Positions 35,849-44,840 of a stretch of DNA of 55,207 nucleotides are shown here, one piece after another. The position numbers were made by a program, and so were the translations under genes. Position 1 is the stretch's first letter. Every line of letters starts with the position of its first letter. This DNA comes from Actinomycetota bacterium (GTDB lineage: Bacteria > Actinomycetota > Thermoleophilia > RBG-16-64-13): assembly GCA_023483915.1 (NCBI GenBank), contig JAMDEO010000140.1:1-55207 (forward strand), in the 5' to 3' direction. The notes below the pieces were generated by a model, which saw only the letters and a program-made list of their open reading frames with translations, did not search any database and was not told the DNA's origin.

Positions 35849-37666
35849 ATGGCCGATATGAAACAGCCGGTCTGGATCGACCCTGTCGTTATCGCCACGA
35901 CCTGGCACTACCTACAGCGAGTATGCCGGGAAATGCGCGACACCGTTGAACGGACCGCGAGCAACGTTCTCGCTACTTCGCTCCATGACCTGGCCTACGG
36001 CATTTGGGATGCCAAAGGCCGGGTGATCGCCATCCCTGAGGGTTTCCCATGTCGCCTCATCTCCAGCACCTTCCCGATCAAAGCAGTGATCGAACGCTTC
36101 GGTAGCAGGATCTATCCTGGGGACGTCTTCCTGACCAACGACCCCTTCCGGGCGGGCGCCGTGCACCTGCCCGACTGGGTGTTCATCCGGCCGATATTCT
36201 TCGAAGACGAATTGGTCTTCTTCAGCTGTATGGGCACGCATGTGCCGGACAACGGGGGCGCGCGCCCCGGTGCTTACTTCCTGGCCTTCGACTCGATAGC
36301 TGAGGGCCTCAACATACCCCCGATCAAGCTCGTAGAGCGGGGAAAGATGCGCGACGACCTGCTCGAGCTCATTCTTGCCAACAACCGCCTGCCCGACATG
36401 ATGCGGCGGGAGACCTACTCGCTTATCGGCTCGACTGCCGTAGCCGACAGGCGACTCACGGAGCTTCTGGAGAAGTACGGCAAAGAGGGCGTCCTTGACT
36501 GTCTCGAGGAGATGTTCGACCGTACCGAGAAGGCAGTTCGAGCGGAAATCGCCAGGTGGCCCGACGGCACATACCAAGCGGAAGCAAACACAGACGACGA
36601 CGGCGCCAAGCTAGGTGAGCCGGTCACGGTTAGGTGCAGGCTTGATGTCAAAGGCGACGAGGCGACCTTCGACTTCTCTGAGAGCGACGAGCAGCGCGCC
36701 GGCTATATCAACGGCCACTATTCCCTGGTGCTGAGCGACGTCCTTTGCGCGAGCTTCCTTTTCCTCGATCCAGGTCTCGCCGCGTATCACAACGAGGGGA
36801 GTCTCAGACCAATCCGTGTGGTCTGCCGCGAGGGCACGGTGACCGATGCAAGACCGGGAGCTCTTACCGCGGGGGCACCTTCTATCGCGGGTGCTATGGT
36901 CATCGAGTGTGTCCTGTCCACTCTCTCCCAGGCCCTGCCCGAGCGGGCCGTCACGCCCTATGGACGGCCGTTGCACCTAATGTTCATCGGACGCGACCCG
37001 AGGACGGACGCACTCTACACCGACGTTTCCTTTTGCCCCGCGGGCGGAGCAGGCGCGGTCTACGGATATGACGGCTACCAATGCTGCTGCGAACTGGGCG
37101 CGCTGGGGGTGGTGAGCAAGACCGATGCTGAAGAGGAGATGGTTCGCTTCCCCTGGAAGGTGCGGCGCTACGAGTTCCTCATCGACTCTGCCGGCGCTGG
37201 GAAGTGGCGAGGAGCGCCGGGTATCGCGTGGGAAGGCGTGAATGAAGGTGATGACTGTGCGTCCACGATGGGTCCTTGCGATGGCTGGCATACCCAGGCG
37301 GCCGGCCAACAGGGCGGCCATCCCACGCCTCTCAACCGTGCATACATCCTTCGCGCCGGCGAAGAGATCGACATAGTCCAGCCGCACGTTATCCAGGACC
37401 TCAAGACGGGCGACATCTTTGTCGCGAGGAGCGGTGGCGGCGCCGGAGTGGGGCGCCCCGAGGAGCGCGAGCCCGAACTGGTGCGGCTGGATGTGAAGAA
37501 TGAACTTGTGTCCCTGTGCGCGGCGCGGGAGACCTACAAGGTCGTGCTGGACCCTGGGACGTTGGAGATCGACCGCGAGGCAACCAAAACCCTTAGAGGC
37601 GGCGGTCAGGGCTCGATTCGTGACGAAGCTCCGCCGAAAGGGTGCGATGAGGGGAGAAGCACATGA
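35849..37666 (+). CDS. hyuB: Hydantoinase/oxoprolinase family protein, B subunit
   Basis: 605 aa with HyuB hallmarks: WHYLQRVCREMRDTVERTASN, GDVFLTNDPFRAGAVHLPDW, FFSCMGTHVPDNGGARPG, and C-terminal SAGAGKWRGAPGIAWE and ARSGGGAGVGRPEERE, where glycine-rich GGGGGxGxP-type signatures are usual. It starts one base after hyuA ends, fitting the obligate AB pair. The stop overlaps the MBL hydrolase start by four bases. The TRUE substrate is unknown; Cys-rich YQCCCELG near residue 412 is a noticeable local feature. Confidence 0.93.
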   Translation: MADMKQPVWIDPVVIATTWHYLQRVCREMRDTVERTASNVLATSLHDLAYGIWDAKGRVIAIPEGFPCRLISSTFPIKAVIERFGSRIYPGDVFLTNDPFRAGAVHLPDWVFIRPIFFEDELVFFSCMGTHVPDNGGARPGAYFLAFDSIAEGLNIPPIKLVERGKMRDDLLELILANNRLPDMMRRETYSLIGSTAVADRRLTELLEKYGKEGVLDCLEEMFDRTEKAVRAEIARWPDGTYQAEANTDDDGAKLGEPVTVRCRLDVKGDEATFDFSESDEQRAGYINGHYSLVLSDVLCASFLFLDPGLAAYHNEGSLRPIRVVCREGTVTDARPGALTAGAPSIAGAMVIECVLSTLSQALPERAVTPYGRPLHLMFIGRDPRTDALYTDVSFCPAGGAGAVYGYDGYQCCCELGALGVVSKTDAEEEMVRFPWKVRRYEFLIDSAGAGKWRGAPGIAWEGVNEGDDCASTMGPCDGWHTQAAGQQGGHPTPLNRAYILRAGEEIDIVQPHVIQDLKTGDIFVARSGGGAGVGRPEEREPELVRLDVKNELVSLCAARETYKVVLDPGTLEIDREATKTLRGGGQGSIRDEAPPKGCDEGRST

Positions 37667-38583
37667 CATACGCCACGAGAGCAGACAACGTCTACCTCAT
37701 AGACACCAAGATGTTCGGTTTCGATCTGTTCAATTCCGCCTACATCATCACAGGTGCTGAGGTGGCGCTCATCGATACCGGGGCGCCGACTTCCTGGGAG
37801 GCGCTGCTCGATGGCATGAGTGCACATGGCTTCGGACCCAACGACGTCGGCCATATCTTCGTCACCCACGCGGAACATCCCGACCACAGCGGAAACGTGG
37901 GTGCGCTCCTCAAGGAAAACGGGCGAGCCATGGTCTATGTCAGCGCGGTGGGCGCTGAATGCCTCACGCATCCGGCGATCGAAGCCGAGCACCGCAGGCG
38001 GAACCTGGCGCCCAACATGGCCGCGCGGTTCGGCGAGATGGATCCGGTGCCGTCCTCGAAGCTGACGTTGGTCGCCGATGGCGATGCAGTCGACCTTGGA
38101 CGAGGTGTGAAGCTCAAGGTGATCCTTACCCCAGGCCATCAGCCGAGCGGGTTCGTCCTATTCGAGGAGAGAAACCGCGGGCTGTTCATCAACGATCTGT
38201 GCGGGGCATATTTCCCCGATGCTGGGGCCTCCTGGGTGTTCACCCCGTATCGATCCGATGTCCGGCAGGCGATGGCGTCGCTCCAGAAGGTTAGAAAACT
38301 GCCGGTGGAGCGTCTCTTCCTGGGCCACTACGGTATTTCCGACCACCCCAAGGAGATTCTGGATTGGGCCCTGGTAAGGATGCAGGCGCTTCTTGATATT
38401 GGCGCTCATTGTGCCCGTAGGAACAAGCCCGAGGAGATCGAGCTAAGAGTCATGGCGAAGCTCCTTCCCGAGGTCGAAAAGATCGGAAAGGTGAGAGATG
38501 CCGGTCTCTACGAATACCTGAGGGATGAACTGGCCCCGTCGATGGCTCAGGCCTTCGCAAACTACTACGAGCTAACCGCATAA
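37663..38583 (+). CDS. Metallo-beta-lactamase-fold hydrolase with variant metal motif
   Basis: 306 aa. The fold is shown by YIITGAEVALIDTGAP, LTPGHQPSG, FINDLCGAY and RLFLGHYGISDH. The first metal motif reads THAEHPDHSG: it resembles the flavodiiron form H-x-E-P-D-H-S-G with one extra His inserted, and differs from the usual H-x-H-x-D-H. A hydrolase acting on the HyuAB product or a cyclic ester is likely; an iron site is possible. It overlaps hyuB by four bases (ATGA) and lies 9 bases before the aldehyde dehydrogenase. Confidence 0.87.
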   Translation: MTYATRADNVYLIDTKMFGFDLFNSAYIITGAEVALIDTGAPTSWEALLDGMSAHGFGPNDVGHIFVTHAEHPDHSGNVGALLKENGRAMVYVSAVGAECLTHPAIEAEHRRRNLAPNMAARFGEMDPVPSSKLTLVADGDAVDLGRGVKLKVILTPGHQPSGFVLFEERNRGLFINDLCGAYFPDAGASWVFTPYRSDVRQAMASLQKVRKLPVERLFLGHYGISDHPKEILDWALVRMQALLDIGAHCARRNKPEEIELRVMAKLLPEVEKIGKVRDAGLYEYLRDELAPSMAQAFANYYELTA

Positions 38584-38592
38584 GGAGGAACT

Positions 38593-40050
38593 GTGGCGCA
38601 GCATCACCAGCTTTATGTCGATGGAGAATGGGTGGACGGCGCCATGGGCGCTACTTTCGATTCGTACAATCCCTACACGGGCGAAGTGTTTGCGAGGGTG
38701 GCCGCCGGCGAAGTGGAGGACCTAAATCGAGCCATTGCGGCAGCTGATGCCGCTCTTCCCGCTTGGGCGGGCAGCTCTCCCGCATATAGGGCAGAGCTCT
38801 TCCTCAGGGCGGCAAATGTCCTCGAGGAGATGCGCGATGAGTTCGTGCAGACCTTCGTCGAAGAGCAGGGGGCTGCGAAGTTTACCTGTAATTTCCAGGT
38901 AAATTTCGCCGGCATGCTTATGCGCGAAGCTGCCGCCCAGGCCCACGACCCGATAGGGCAAATCCTCCCCTCCGACACGCCGGGCGCCTTCTTCATGACC
39001 AAGCGGCAGCCTGCGGGCGTCGTAGCCGGCATTGCTCCCTGGAACGGCCCCTTGCTCCTCGGGCTACGGGCCGTGACCTTGCCCATGGTCTACGGTAACA
39101 CCACCATTCTCAAGCCTTCATCTGAGACGCCGGTCGTTGGTGGGGCCTTGATCGCGAAGCTGTTCGAAAGGGCCGGCTTTCCGAAGGGCGTTGTTAATGT
39201 CGTTTGGAATGGGCCCGGCAAGAGCGGAGAGTTCGGCGAGGCGATCATGGCTCATCCCCGAGTGCGTCGAGTCAACTTCACCGGCTCGACGGATGTGGGC
39301 AGAGAGCTTGGGATACTGGGAGGCAAATACCTCAAGAGGGTGGCTCTGGAGTTGGGCGGAAAGGACCCTTGCATCATCCTCAGGGATGCCGACATGGACA
39401 CCGCGGTCAACGCGACCTGCTTCGGCAAGTTCATGGGATCGGGGCAGGGATGCATGGCGGTAGAGAGGATCATTGTCGAGCAACCCATCGGTGATGAGTT
39501 CATCGACAGGTTCGTCAAGAAGGCATCGAGCCTGAAGGTGGGCGACCCCCGAGAGGATGACACCGGCATCGGCCCCCTGATCAATAGGCGTCAGCTGGAA
39601 CGAGTCAAGACACAGGTAGAGGAAGCCGTCAGGGACGGGGCAAAGATCATGTGCGGCGGCAGGTACGAAGGGCTCTCCTACTGGCCCACCGTACTGACCG
39701 ACGTCAAGCGCAATATGCGGGTCATGCGCGAGGAAACCTTCGGCCCTGTCGCACCGGTCATTGTCGTCAAAGATGTCGAGGAAGCCATCGAGGTGGCCAA
39801 CGACAACGCGTACGGACTCTCCTGCGGCATCATCACTCGCGACCTCCAGAAGGGCCTTGCGATCGCAGACCGTATTGAATCGGGCATGGTGCACATCAAC
39901 GAGTCTTCGACCGCCGACGAGCCACACGTGCCGTTTGGAGGAGTCAAGGATAGCGGCTGGGGCAAGATGGGCGGCAAGCAGGCCGCAGAGGAATTCACCG
40001 AGCTCCGGTGGATCACTTTCCAGACGTCACCTCGCCAATACCCGCTGTGA
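38593..40050 (+). CDS. NAD(P)-dependent aldehyde dehydrogenase
   Basis: 485 aa with catalytic Cys287 (GSGQGCMAVERI), general base Glu253 (ALELGGKDP), NAD-binding FTGSTDVGRELG, oxyanion Asn in APWNGPLLLG, and the C-terminal VPFGGVKDSGWGKMGG. Similar enzymes oxidise benzaldehydes, vanillin or aliphatic aldehydes to acids. GTG 38593 follows AAGGAGG. It is the last gene of the operon and is followed by a GC-rich hairpin. Confidence 0.94.
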   Translation: MAQHHQLYVDGEWVDGAMGATFDSYNPYTGEVFARVAAGEVEDLNRAIAAADAALPAWAGSSPAYRAELFLRAANVLEEMRDEFVQTFVEEQGAAKFTCNFQVNFAGMLMREAAAQAHDPIGQILPSDTPGAFFMTKRQPAGVVAGIAPWNGPLLLGLRAVTLPMVYGNTTILKPSSETPVVGGALIAKLFERAGFPKGVVNVVWNGPGKSGEFGEAIMAHPRVRRVNFTGSTDVGRELGILGGKYLKRVALELGGKDPCIILRDADMDTAVNATCFGKFMGSGQGCMAVERIIVEQPIGDEFIDRFVKKASSLKVGDPREDDTGIGPLINRRQLERVKTQVEEAVRDGAKIMCGGRYEGLSYWPTVLTDVKRNMRVMREETFGPVAPVIVVKDVEEAIEVANDNAYGLSCGIITRDLQKGLAIADRIESGMVHINESSTADEPHVPFGGVKDSGWGKMGGKQAAEEFTELRWITFQTSPRQYPL

Positions 40051-40161
40051 CCGCTCCCTTGGCGCTGAGAGGCTGCTCGTGACGATGCGGCGTGGTGAGT
40101 CCGTGTCCGCACCGAGGCATGTGCTCTCCGGGGGCGCACCCTAACTGAGCCCGGGTATCTC

Positions 40162-40187
40162 GGCCGGCGCGGCCCCGCGCGCCGGCC
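40162..40187. terminator. GC-rich hairpin between convergent genes
   Basis: GGCCGGCGCG (40162-40171) and CGCGCCGGCC (40178-40187) form a perfect 10-base stem with a six-base loop between the ends of the aldehyde dehydrogenase and CHRD genes. It lacks a T-run; a bidirectional terminator is likely. Confidence 0.7.
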
Positions 40188-40199
40188 TGTCCCAAGACC

Positions 40200-40784
40200 C
40201 TAGTGAATCTGACCGCGGATTTCACCCTTTGGGTTTTTCAGCGTCCCCACATTCACATACGCTTGGCCGCTCTTCAGGAGAGCAACGAAGTCTGCAATCG
40301 TCTTGCCGGTGAGCGACCCGATGAGAGCTGAGGCATTGAAGTTGCCCTCGGACAGGACTCCGGTGAAGGTGCCACTCCATGTGGGACCGGGAAAGAGAAT
40401 GAGCAGGCCTCGACCGTTTGTTCCCGGCTCGCCCTCGTGAACCCGGGACGCGATCACGCCTGTTATGTTGCTCAGCTTCAGCTCGAAATGAACTCTCGTC
40501 AGCGTGGGGTCAACCGTGAAAGTGGCTGATCCGGTCGCCATTGTGTCCACGGCAGGAACGACCTCCTTGCCTGACAGCTCGGCTGTGAAGACGACGGTGG
40601 TCTGCGTCGTGCTGGGGGCGCTTTGTGTGGTCGAGCTGGTGGCGATCACGGAGGTTGAGGTGCCGGCAAGTGTGGTCGTGGTGACTGCGGTAACGCCGGT
40701 AGTTGTCGTGGGAGCACCGTTGGCGCAGCCTGCCGCAAGCATTACGAGAGCCAAAGAGAGAATAAGCAGCGATATCTTCCTCAT
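40200..40784 (-). CDS. CHRD-domain lipoprotein
   Basis: 194 aa: lipoprotein signal (MRKISLLILSLALVMLAAGC), a Thr/Ser-rich linker to about residue 65, then a CHRD domain (FTAELSGKEVVPAVDTMATGSATFTV, VHFELKLSNITGVIASRVHEG, GQAYVNVGTLKNPKGEIRGQI). CHRD domains occur in bacterial surface proteins and chordin; their function in bacteria is unclear. It should be attached to the outer face of the membrane. ATG 40784 is preceded by GGTGACAG. Divergent from the metallophosphoesterase gene. Confidence 0.9.
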   Translation of the reverse strand: MRKISLLILSLALVMLAAGCANGAPTTTTGVTAVTTTTLAGTSTSVIATSSTTQSAPSTTQTTVVFTAELSGKEVVPAVDTMATGSATFTVDPTLTRVHFELKLSNITGVIASRVHEGEPGTNGRGLLILFPGPTWSGTFTGVLSEGNFNASALIGSLTGKTIADFVALLKSGQAYVNVGTLKNPKGEIRGQIH

Positions 40785-40930
40785 GCACTGTCACCTCCAA
40801 GCAGAATCCAGGCTAGCAACGATTCTCTTTCGGGCTTGATTTCTCCTTCACTTGAGTTCTCCTGCCAACGACGGTTAACTAGGAACTGCCAAGACCTCGG
40901 CGGGCAGGTTCGAGAGGGGAGACGCAGCAG

Positions 40931-42049
40931 GTGTACGATTCTCTGCGGGAGCTAGCTCACATGTTACGACGGTTGCCCTTTCTCCTTGCTTTGCTCGTAC
41001 TGCTGTTTGTCCTCTTCGCAGGTTGCACAGGAAGCTCCGGGGTCTCGACCGATCAGCGGGACGCGTCCACCTCGATCCAACCGGCGACATCCGCGTCTAC
41101 CGCGCCGGCTACATCCGTTTCTTCACTGCCCGGAATTACCTCTGGGCACAGCAGTACGACGCAGGGCGGTACGACCACGTCTCCGGAGCCGACGGTCGAT
41201 GAGCACGTGGTGTACGCCCTCGGCGACGATACCGAGCCGGGCATGGAGGCAATTTCTCGCCGTCTTGCGGGCTTGGTGCCGCTGCCCTCCCAAGGTCTAG
41301 AGCTGTTCTTGTTCCTAGGGGATGTGCGATCGAAGGGCTTGCCGGAGGATTTTCGGCGGTACGACGCTATCTGGGGAGGAGGCGGCTGGGACCTGCGGAC
41401 CAAGACGGCCTCGATGCTCGGGAATCACGAAACGGACTCGCGAAAGTCGGGATGGATACCCTACTGGAGCGGCAACCTAGTAGCCCCATGGCCGGGCAGC
41501 TTGACTCAGACCAATCCGCCGTACTACTCCGTGAGGCTCGGCAATTGGAAGTTCATTATCCTCGACACGAATAGCCCGCTGGGCGAAGGCAGCGCTCAGT
41601 ACGACTTCCTGGTGAAAGAGCTCGAGGAGCCAGGCTTCCACGACATGGTCTGCGGCCATCATCCGAGGTGGTCCAACGGCCTGCACGGCGATGACTCGAG
41701 ACTGGACTCAGCCTGGAAGGCCATGTGTGATTCCGGCGCCGTGGCGTATCTCTCCGGGCATGATCACGGCTCACAGATCCAACCGAACCGAGATCGGAAC
41801 GGCAACCCGGTTGCCGGTGGCGGCTGCATTCAGTTGATCGCTGCCGGTGGAGGGGCGCCTCTCTACCCGTTCGCATTCTGGCCGGGTCATGCGATAGCCG
41901 CCTGGGGGGACTTCACCCACCACGCCATTCTTCGGCTCACCTTGGGGCAGGACGAATTTCGCGCCGACTTCATTGCGGAGGATGGGAGCACCCTTTACTC
42001 GCGGACGTTCACTGCGGGGAGCCTCGGTCTAGGCAGCTCTCCGCGGTAG
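40931..42049 (+). CDS. Secreted or lipid-anchored metallophosphoesterase
   Basis: 372 aa. An N-terminal signal (LLALLVLLFVLFAGC) ends in a lipobox and is followed by a Ser/Thr-rich linker to about residue 87. The calcineurin-like core has FLFLGDVRSKG, MLGNHETD, CGHHPRWS and LSGHDHGSQ, four of the five metal-site blocks; the usual first D-x-H block is replaced by LGDDTEPG. It probably cleaves a phosphate ester or nucleotide outside the cell. GTG 40931 has an AGAGGGGAGA stretch eight bases upstream; ATG 40961 is an alternative that shortens the signal's N-region. Confidence 0.85.
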   Translation: MYDSLRELAHMLRRLPFLLALLVLLFVLFAGCTGSSGVSTDQRDASTSIQPATSASTAPATSVSSLPGITSGHSSTTQGGTTTSPEPTVDEHVVYALGDDTEPGMEAISRRLAGLVPLPSQGLELFLFLGDVRSKGLPEDFRRYDAIWGGGGWDLRTKTASMLGNHETDSRKSGWIPYWSGNLVAPWPGSLTQTNPPYYSVRLGNWKFIILDTNSPLGEGSAQYDFLVKELEEPGFHDMVCGHHPRWSNGLHGDDSRLDSAWKAMCDSGAVAYLSGHDHGSQIQPNRDRNGNPVAGGGCIQLIAAGGGAPLYPFAFWPGHAIAAWGDFTHHAILRLTLGQDEFRADFIAEDGSTLYSRTFTAGSLGLGSSPR

Positions 42050-42062
42050 ACCTGGTGCCGTG

Positions 42063-42096
42063 GAGGTCACCACGGAACCGGCGCTGCGGTGACCTC
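42063..42096. terminator. Bidirectional terminator hairpin
   Basis: GAGGTCACC (42063-42071) and GGTGACCTC (42088-42096) form a perfect nine-base stem between convergent genes, directly abutting the stop codon of the serine acetyltransferase. Confidence 0.7.
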
Positions 42097-43071
42097 TTAG
42101 TTCCTACTTTTCTTGACCAGCCCAGGAGCTTCGAGCATCACAATGGTGTCCGCAGGCACGGATTCGGTGAGCCACACATTACCGCCAATGACCGAACGGG
42201 CACCGATCACGGTGTCTCCGCCCAGGATCGTCGCGCCCGAGTAGATGATGACGTCATCCTCGATGGTGGGATGGCGTTTCTTCCCCCGATACTGGTCCCC
42301 GGCTCCCTTGGGGAGTGAAAGCGCCCCAAGCGTGACCCCCTGGTAGATGCGAACGTTGCTGCCGATCTGGGTGGTCTCGCCAATCACTACCCCGGTGCCA
42401 TGGTCGATGACGAATCCTTCGCCTATCTGCGCACCCGGGTGGATGTCGATACCGGTCATGCCATGCAGGCGCTCGGTCATCATCCGGGGCAGCATGGGCA
42501 CTCCCAGCGCATGGAGAAAGTGGGCCACGCGGTAGATGGCCGTGGCATGCAGGCCGGGGTAGCTGTAGACGATCTCATCGGTGCTCTTAGCCGCCGGATC
42601 CCCGTCGAAAGTGCCGCGGATGTCCGTGGCAACCACCCGGCGGATCTCCGGGATGCTGTCGAGTACCTTGAGGGCCGCGTCGTAACCGCGTTCCTCGCAG
42701 TTGGTGCACTCGCGCTTGAAACGAAAGCAATCGTGCCGGATGCTGCGCGAGATCTGATCTGACAGAAGGTCGAACAGCGAGGTGGTTGCCTGCCCGATGA
42801 CGTAGCGGAAGCTCACGGGGTCCACTCTTTCCTGGCTGAAGAACCCGGGGAACATGAGCTCACGCACCCCGTCGATGATGTCAATCACCGCTTGGCGGGA
42901 GGGGATCGGCTCGAAACCGATATGGGTATGACATTCGGGCTTGGAGCAATCCTGGATTATGTTCTCTGTCGCCGCCTCCAGCCGCTCACGGTAGGTCTGG
43001 GCGACGGTGGCCTCATCGCGGCAGCTCTCGCCTTGGGTCGCTGCCGGCTGCGGGTCTTCTGTCGGAGTCAC
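42097..43071 (-). CDS. cysE: Serine O-acetyltransferase, long form
   Basis: 324 aa. The helical N-terminal domain (SYPGLHATAIYRVAHFLHALG) leads to the left-handed hexapeptide beta-helix (GIDIHPGAQIGEGFVIDHGTGVVIGETTQIGSNVRIYQGVTLG), the serine/acetyl-CoA site. A charged ~90-residue N-terminal extension with several Cys (CFRFKRECTNCEE) makes it longer than E. coli CysE. It makes O-acetylserine for cysteine synthesis, the sulfur source for the many iron-sulfur proteins in the window. GTG 43071 has AAGGAGG five bases upstream. No cysK is adjacent. Confidence 0.93.
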   Translation of the reverse strand: MTPTEDPQPAATQGESCRDEATVAQTYRERLEAATENIIQDCSKPECHTHIGFEPIPSRQAVIDIIDGVRELMFPGFFSQERVDPVSFRYVIGQATTSLFDLLSDQISRSIRHDCFRFKRECTNCEERGYDAALKVLDSIPEIRRVVATDIRGTFDGDPAAKSTDEIVYSYPGLHATAIYRVAHFLHALGVPMLPRMMTERLHGMTGIDIHPGAQIGEGFVIDHGTGVVIGETTQIGSNVRIYQGVTLGALSLPKGAGDQYRGKKRHPTIEDDVIIYSGATILGGDTVIGARSVIGGNVWLTESVPADTIVMLEAPGLVKKSRN

Positions 43072-43170
43072 TTGGTCCTCCTTGCGTTAGTCCCGGTAAG
43101 TGTACCCGTTATGTGGCCGTCGATGACGGGTGAACCCACCGGTTTTCCTCGCAGAAGCCACTTCCTGGCA

Positions 43171-43199
43171 GGAGGATTGGCTCCTTTGTATAATCCTCC
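43171..43199 (+). promoter_or_regulatory. Promoter -10 inside an inverted repeat upstream of NlpC/P60 gene
   Basis: A perfect TATAAT (43189-43194) with a CTGGCA-like -35 (4 of 6) about 18 bases upstream lies within the inverted repeat GGAGGATT (43171-43178) / AATCCTCC (43192-43199). A repressor bound here would cover the -10 box. The gene starts at 43232. Confidence 0.5.
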
Positions 43200-43231
43200 G
43201 CCAGGAACAGAGGCGAATCAGGAGTGTGTGA

Positions 43232-44266
43232 GTGCCTGGGTACAGCTCGATCACGCGGGTGCCGCGCAGGCGGTTGACCGCGCTTGTAATGTTGGTGTTG
43301 CTCCTGGTCCTTTGCGGCACCGGGCTCGCCCGGGCATCCACTCCCGCCATCGACAAGACGAAGACCGAAGTCCAGGCTCTCAGTGCCCTTCTTGATCAGC
43401 TCGATCAGCAGCTAGGCGCCGTGACCGAGGACTACAACTATGCGCAGCAGCAACTCGATGACACCAAAGCTGCGGTCAAGAAGACGTCGGCCGAGCTGAA
43501 ACAGGCCCAAAAGGACTTGACCGAGTCCCAAGAACGGTTGAATCAGCGGGTGGTCCACATCTACAAATCCGGCAAGATCGCCTTTCTGGGTGTTCTTCTG
43601 GACGCAAACAGCTTCAGAGAGCTGATCAGCCGCTTCGGTCAGCTCACCCGTCTTAGCGAGCAGGACAACCGCTTGGTAAAGCAGATACAGCAGTTCAAGG
43701 CTCAGACGGCCGACCGCAAGGCCAAGCTCGATGCCCGGATGCAGGAGCAGAAGGCCCGCGAAGCCGAGACGGCTGCGGCCAGGCAGAAGGTTCTTGATCA
43801 GGTGGAAGTGCAGAAGAAGGCTCTCGCCGGCAAGGAGACCCAACTCGCCCAGCTCCGAAAAGAGGAAGCGGCTCGGCAGGCAAAGCTCGCCGAGGAGGCC
43901 AGGAAGGCGAAGATCTTCGCAGCCTCCCGACCCGGAAGGGTCATCAAGATGGCCATGTCGTATTTGGGCGTGCCCTATGTCTGGGGTGGGTCCAGTCCGG
44001 GCGGTTTCGATTGCTCGGGGCTGGTCCAGTATGTTTACGCGAAAGTGGGGATTTCGCTGCCCCATTCCAGCCGCATGCAATTCAACCTTGGCACCCCGGT
44101 CTCGTACGGCCAGCTAAAGGCCGGGGACCTGGTCTTCTTCTTCACCCCCATCCAACATGTGGGAATCTACATCGGAAGCGGGAGGATGATCAACGCTACC
44201 GGCAACCAGGTGCAGATCAGCGACGTATGGCCGAGCAGCTTCCGCGGGGGCCGTAGGGTCTTCTAG
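43232..44266 (+). CDS. NlpC/P60 peptidoglycan hydrolase with coiled-coil stalk
   Basis: 344 aa: signal peptide (LTALVMLVLLLVLCGTGLARA), a long coiled coil (residues ~38-220, rich in Gln/Lys/Glu/Ala), then an NlpC/P60 domain with GSSPGGFDCSGLVQYVY (catalytic Cys), QHVGIYIGSGRMI (catalytic His) and a polar third residue. It is a secreted D,L-endopeptidase of the RipA/CwlO type for cell separation or wall growth; the layout is typical of actinobacteria. GTG 43232 has AGGAG seven bases upstream. Confidence 0.93.
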   Translation: MPGYSSITRVPRRRLTALVMLVLLLVLCGTGLARASTPAIDKTKTEVQALSALLDQLDQQLGAVTEDYNYAQQQLDDTKAAVKKTSAELKQAQKDLTESQERLNQRVVHIYKSGKIAFLGVLLDANSFRELISRFGQLTRLSEQDNRLVKQIQQFKAQTADRKAKLDARMQEQKAREAETAAARQKVLDQVEVQKKALAGKETQLAQLRKEEAARQAKLAEEARKAKIFAASRPGRVIKMAMSYLGVPYVWGGSSPGGFDCSGLVQYVYAKVGISLPHSSRMQFNLGTPVSYGQLKAGDLVFFFTPIQHVGIYIGSGRMINATGNQVQISDVWPSSFRGGRRVF

Positions 44267-44280
44267 GGTCAAACCGACCG

Positions 44281-44829
44281 ATGGTAGCCGAACCTCTCAA
44301 GCTGCAGCCGTTCGACGAGAGTGACTTTGCCCCGTTGATCGCCCAAGTGCCCGACGCGCGCTTCCTTCTCCAATGGGCCGGGCCGGAGTACACGTTCCCT
44401 TTGGATCCATTCCAGCTGAGACAGACTCTGGCAAAGGCCTGGGGGAGAGTTCCAGGGTTCAAAGTCTACAAGGCGGTCCTTTCCGCCTCGTCCCAGACTG
44501 TCGGGCACATACAGCTCATGGACATCGACCATGAGTCCGGCACCTGCGTTCTCGGCCGGGTACTGATCTTCCCAGAGCACCGAGGCCAAGGATTGGGCAA
44601 GGCTCTGGTGAGGGCTGCGCTGACCGAGGCCTTCCGCACTGTCGGACTGGGCAAGGTCACCCTGCTGGTGTTTGCCTTCAACAAGCCCGCCGTGGCCACC
44701 TACTGCAGTCTTGGATTTGTAAGGTCCTTACCCGACCCCGCCCCACATGCCGTCGGCGGCGAAAGCTGGGATGTCTTGGCCATGGAGCTGAGCCGGGAGC
44801 GTTGGGACGAACTCACGGCGGGTTTGTAG
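44281..44829 (+). CDS. GNAT-family N-acetyltransferase
   Basis: 182 aa. The acetyl-CoA-binding motif A is RVLIFPEHRGQGLGKALV, motif B follows as VFAFNKPAVATYCSLGFV. An RimJ/RimL-like protein or small-amine acetyltransferase is likely; the substrate cannot be told. ATG 44281 lies 14 bases after the NlpC/P60 stop without a clear ribosome site, so translation may depend on coupling. Confidence 0.88.
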   Translation: MVAEPLKLQPFDESDFAPLIAQVPDARFLLQWAGPEYTFPLDPFQLRQTLAKAWGRVPGFKVYKAVLSASSQTVGHIQLMDIDHESGTCVLGRVLIFPEHRGQGLGKALVRAALTEAFRTVGLGKVTLLVFAFNKPAVATYCSLGFVRSLPDPAPHAVGGESWDVLAMELSRERWDELTAGL

Positions 44830-44840
44830 CTTAGCCTGCG

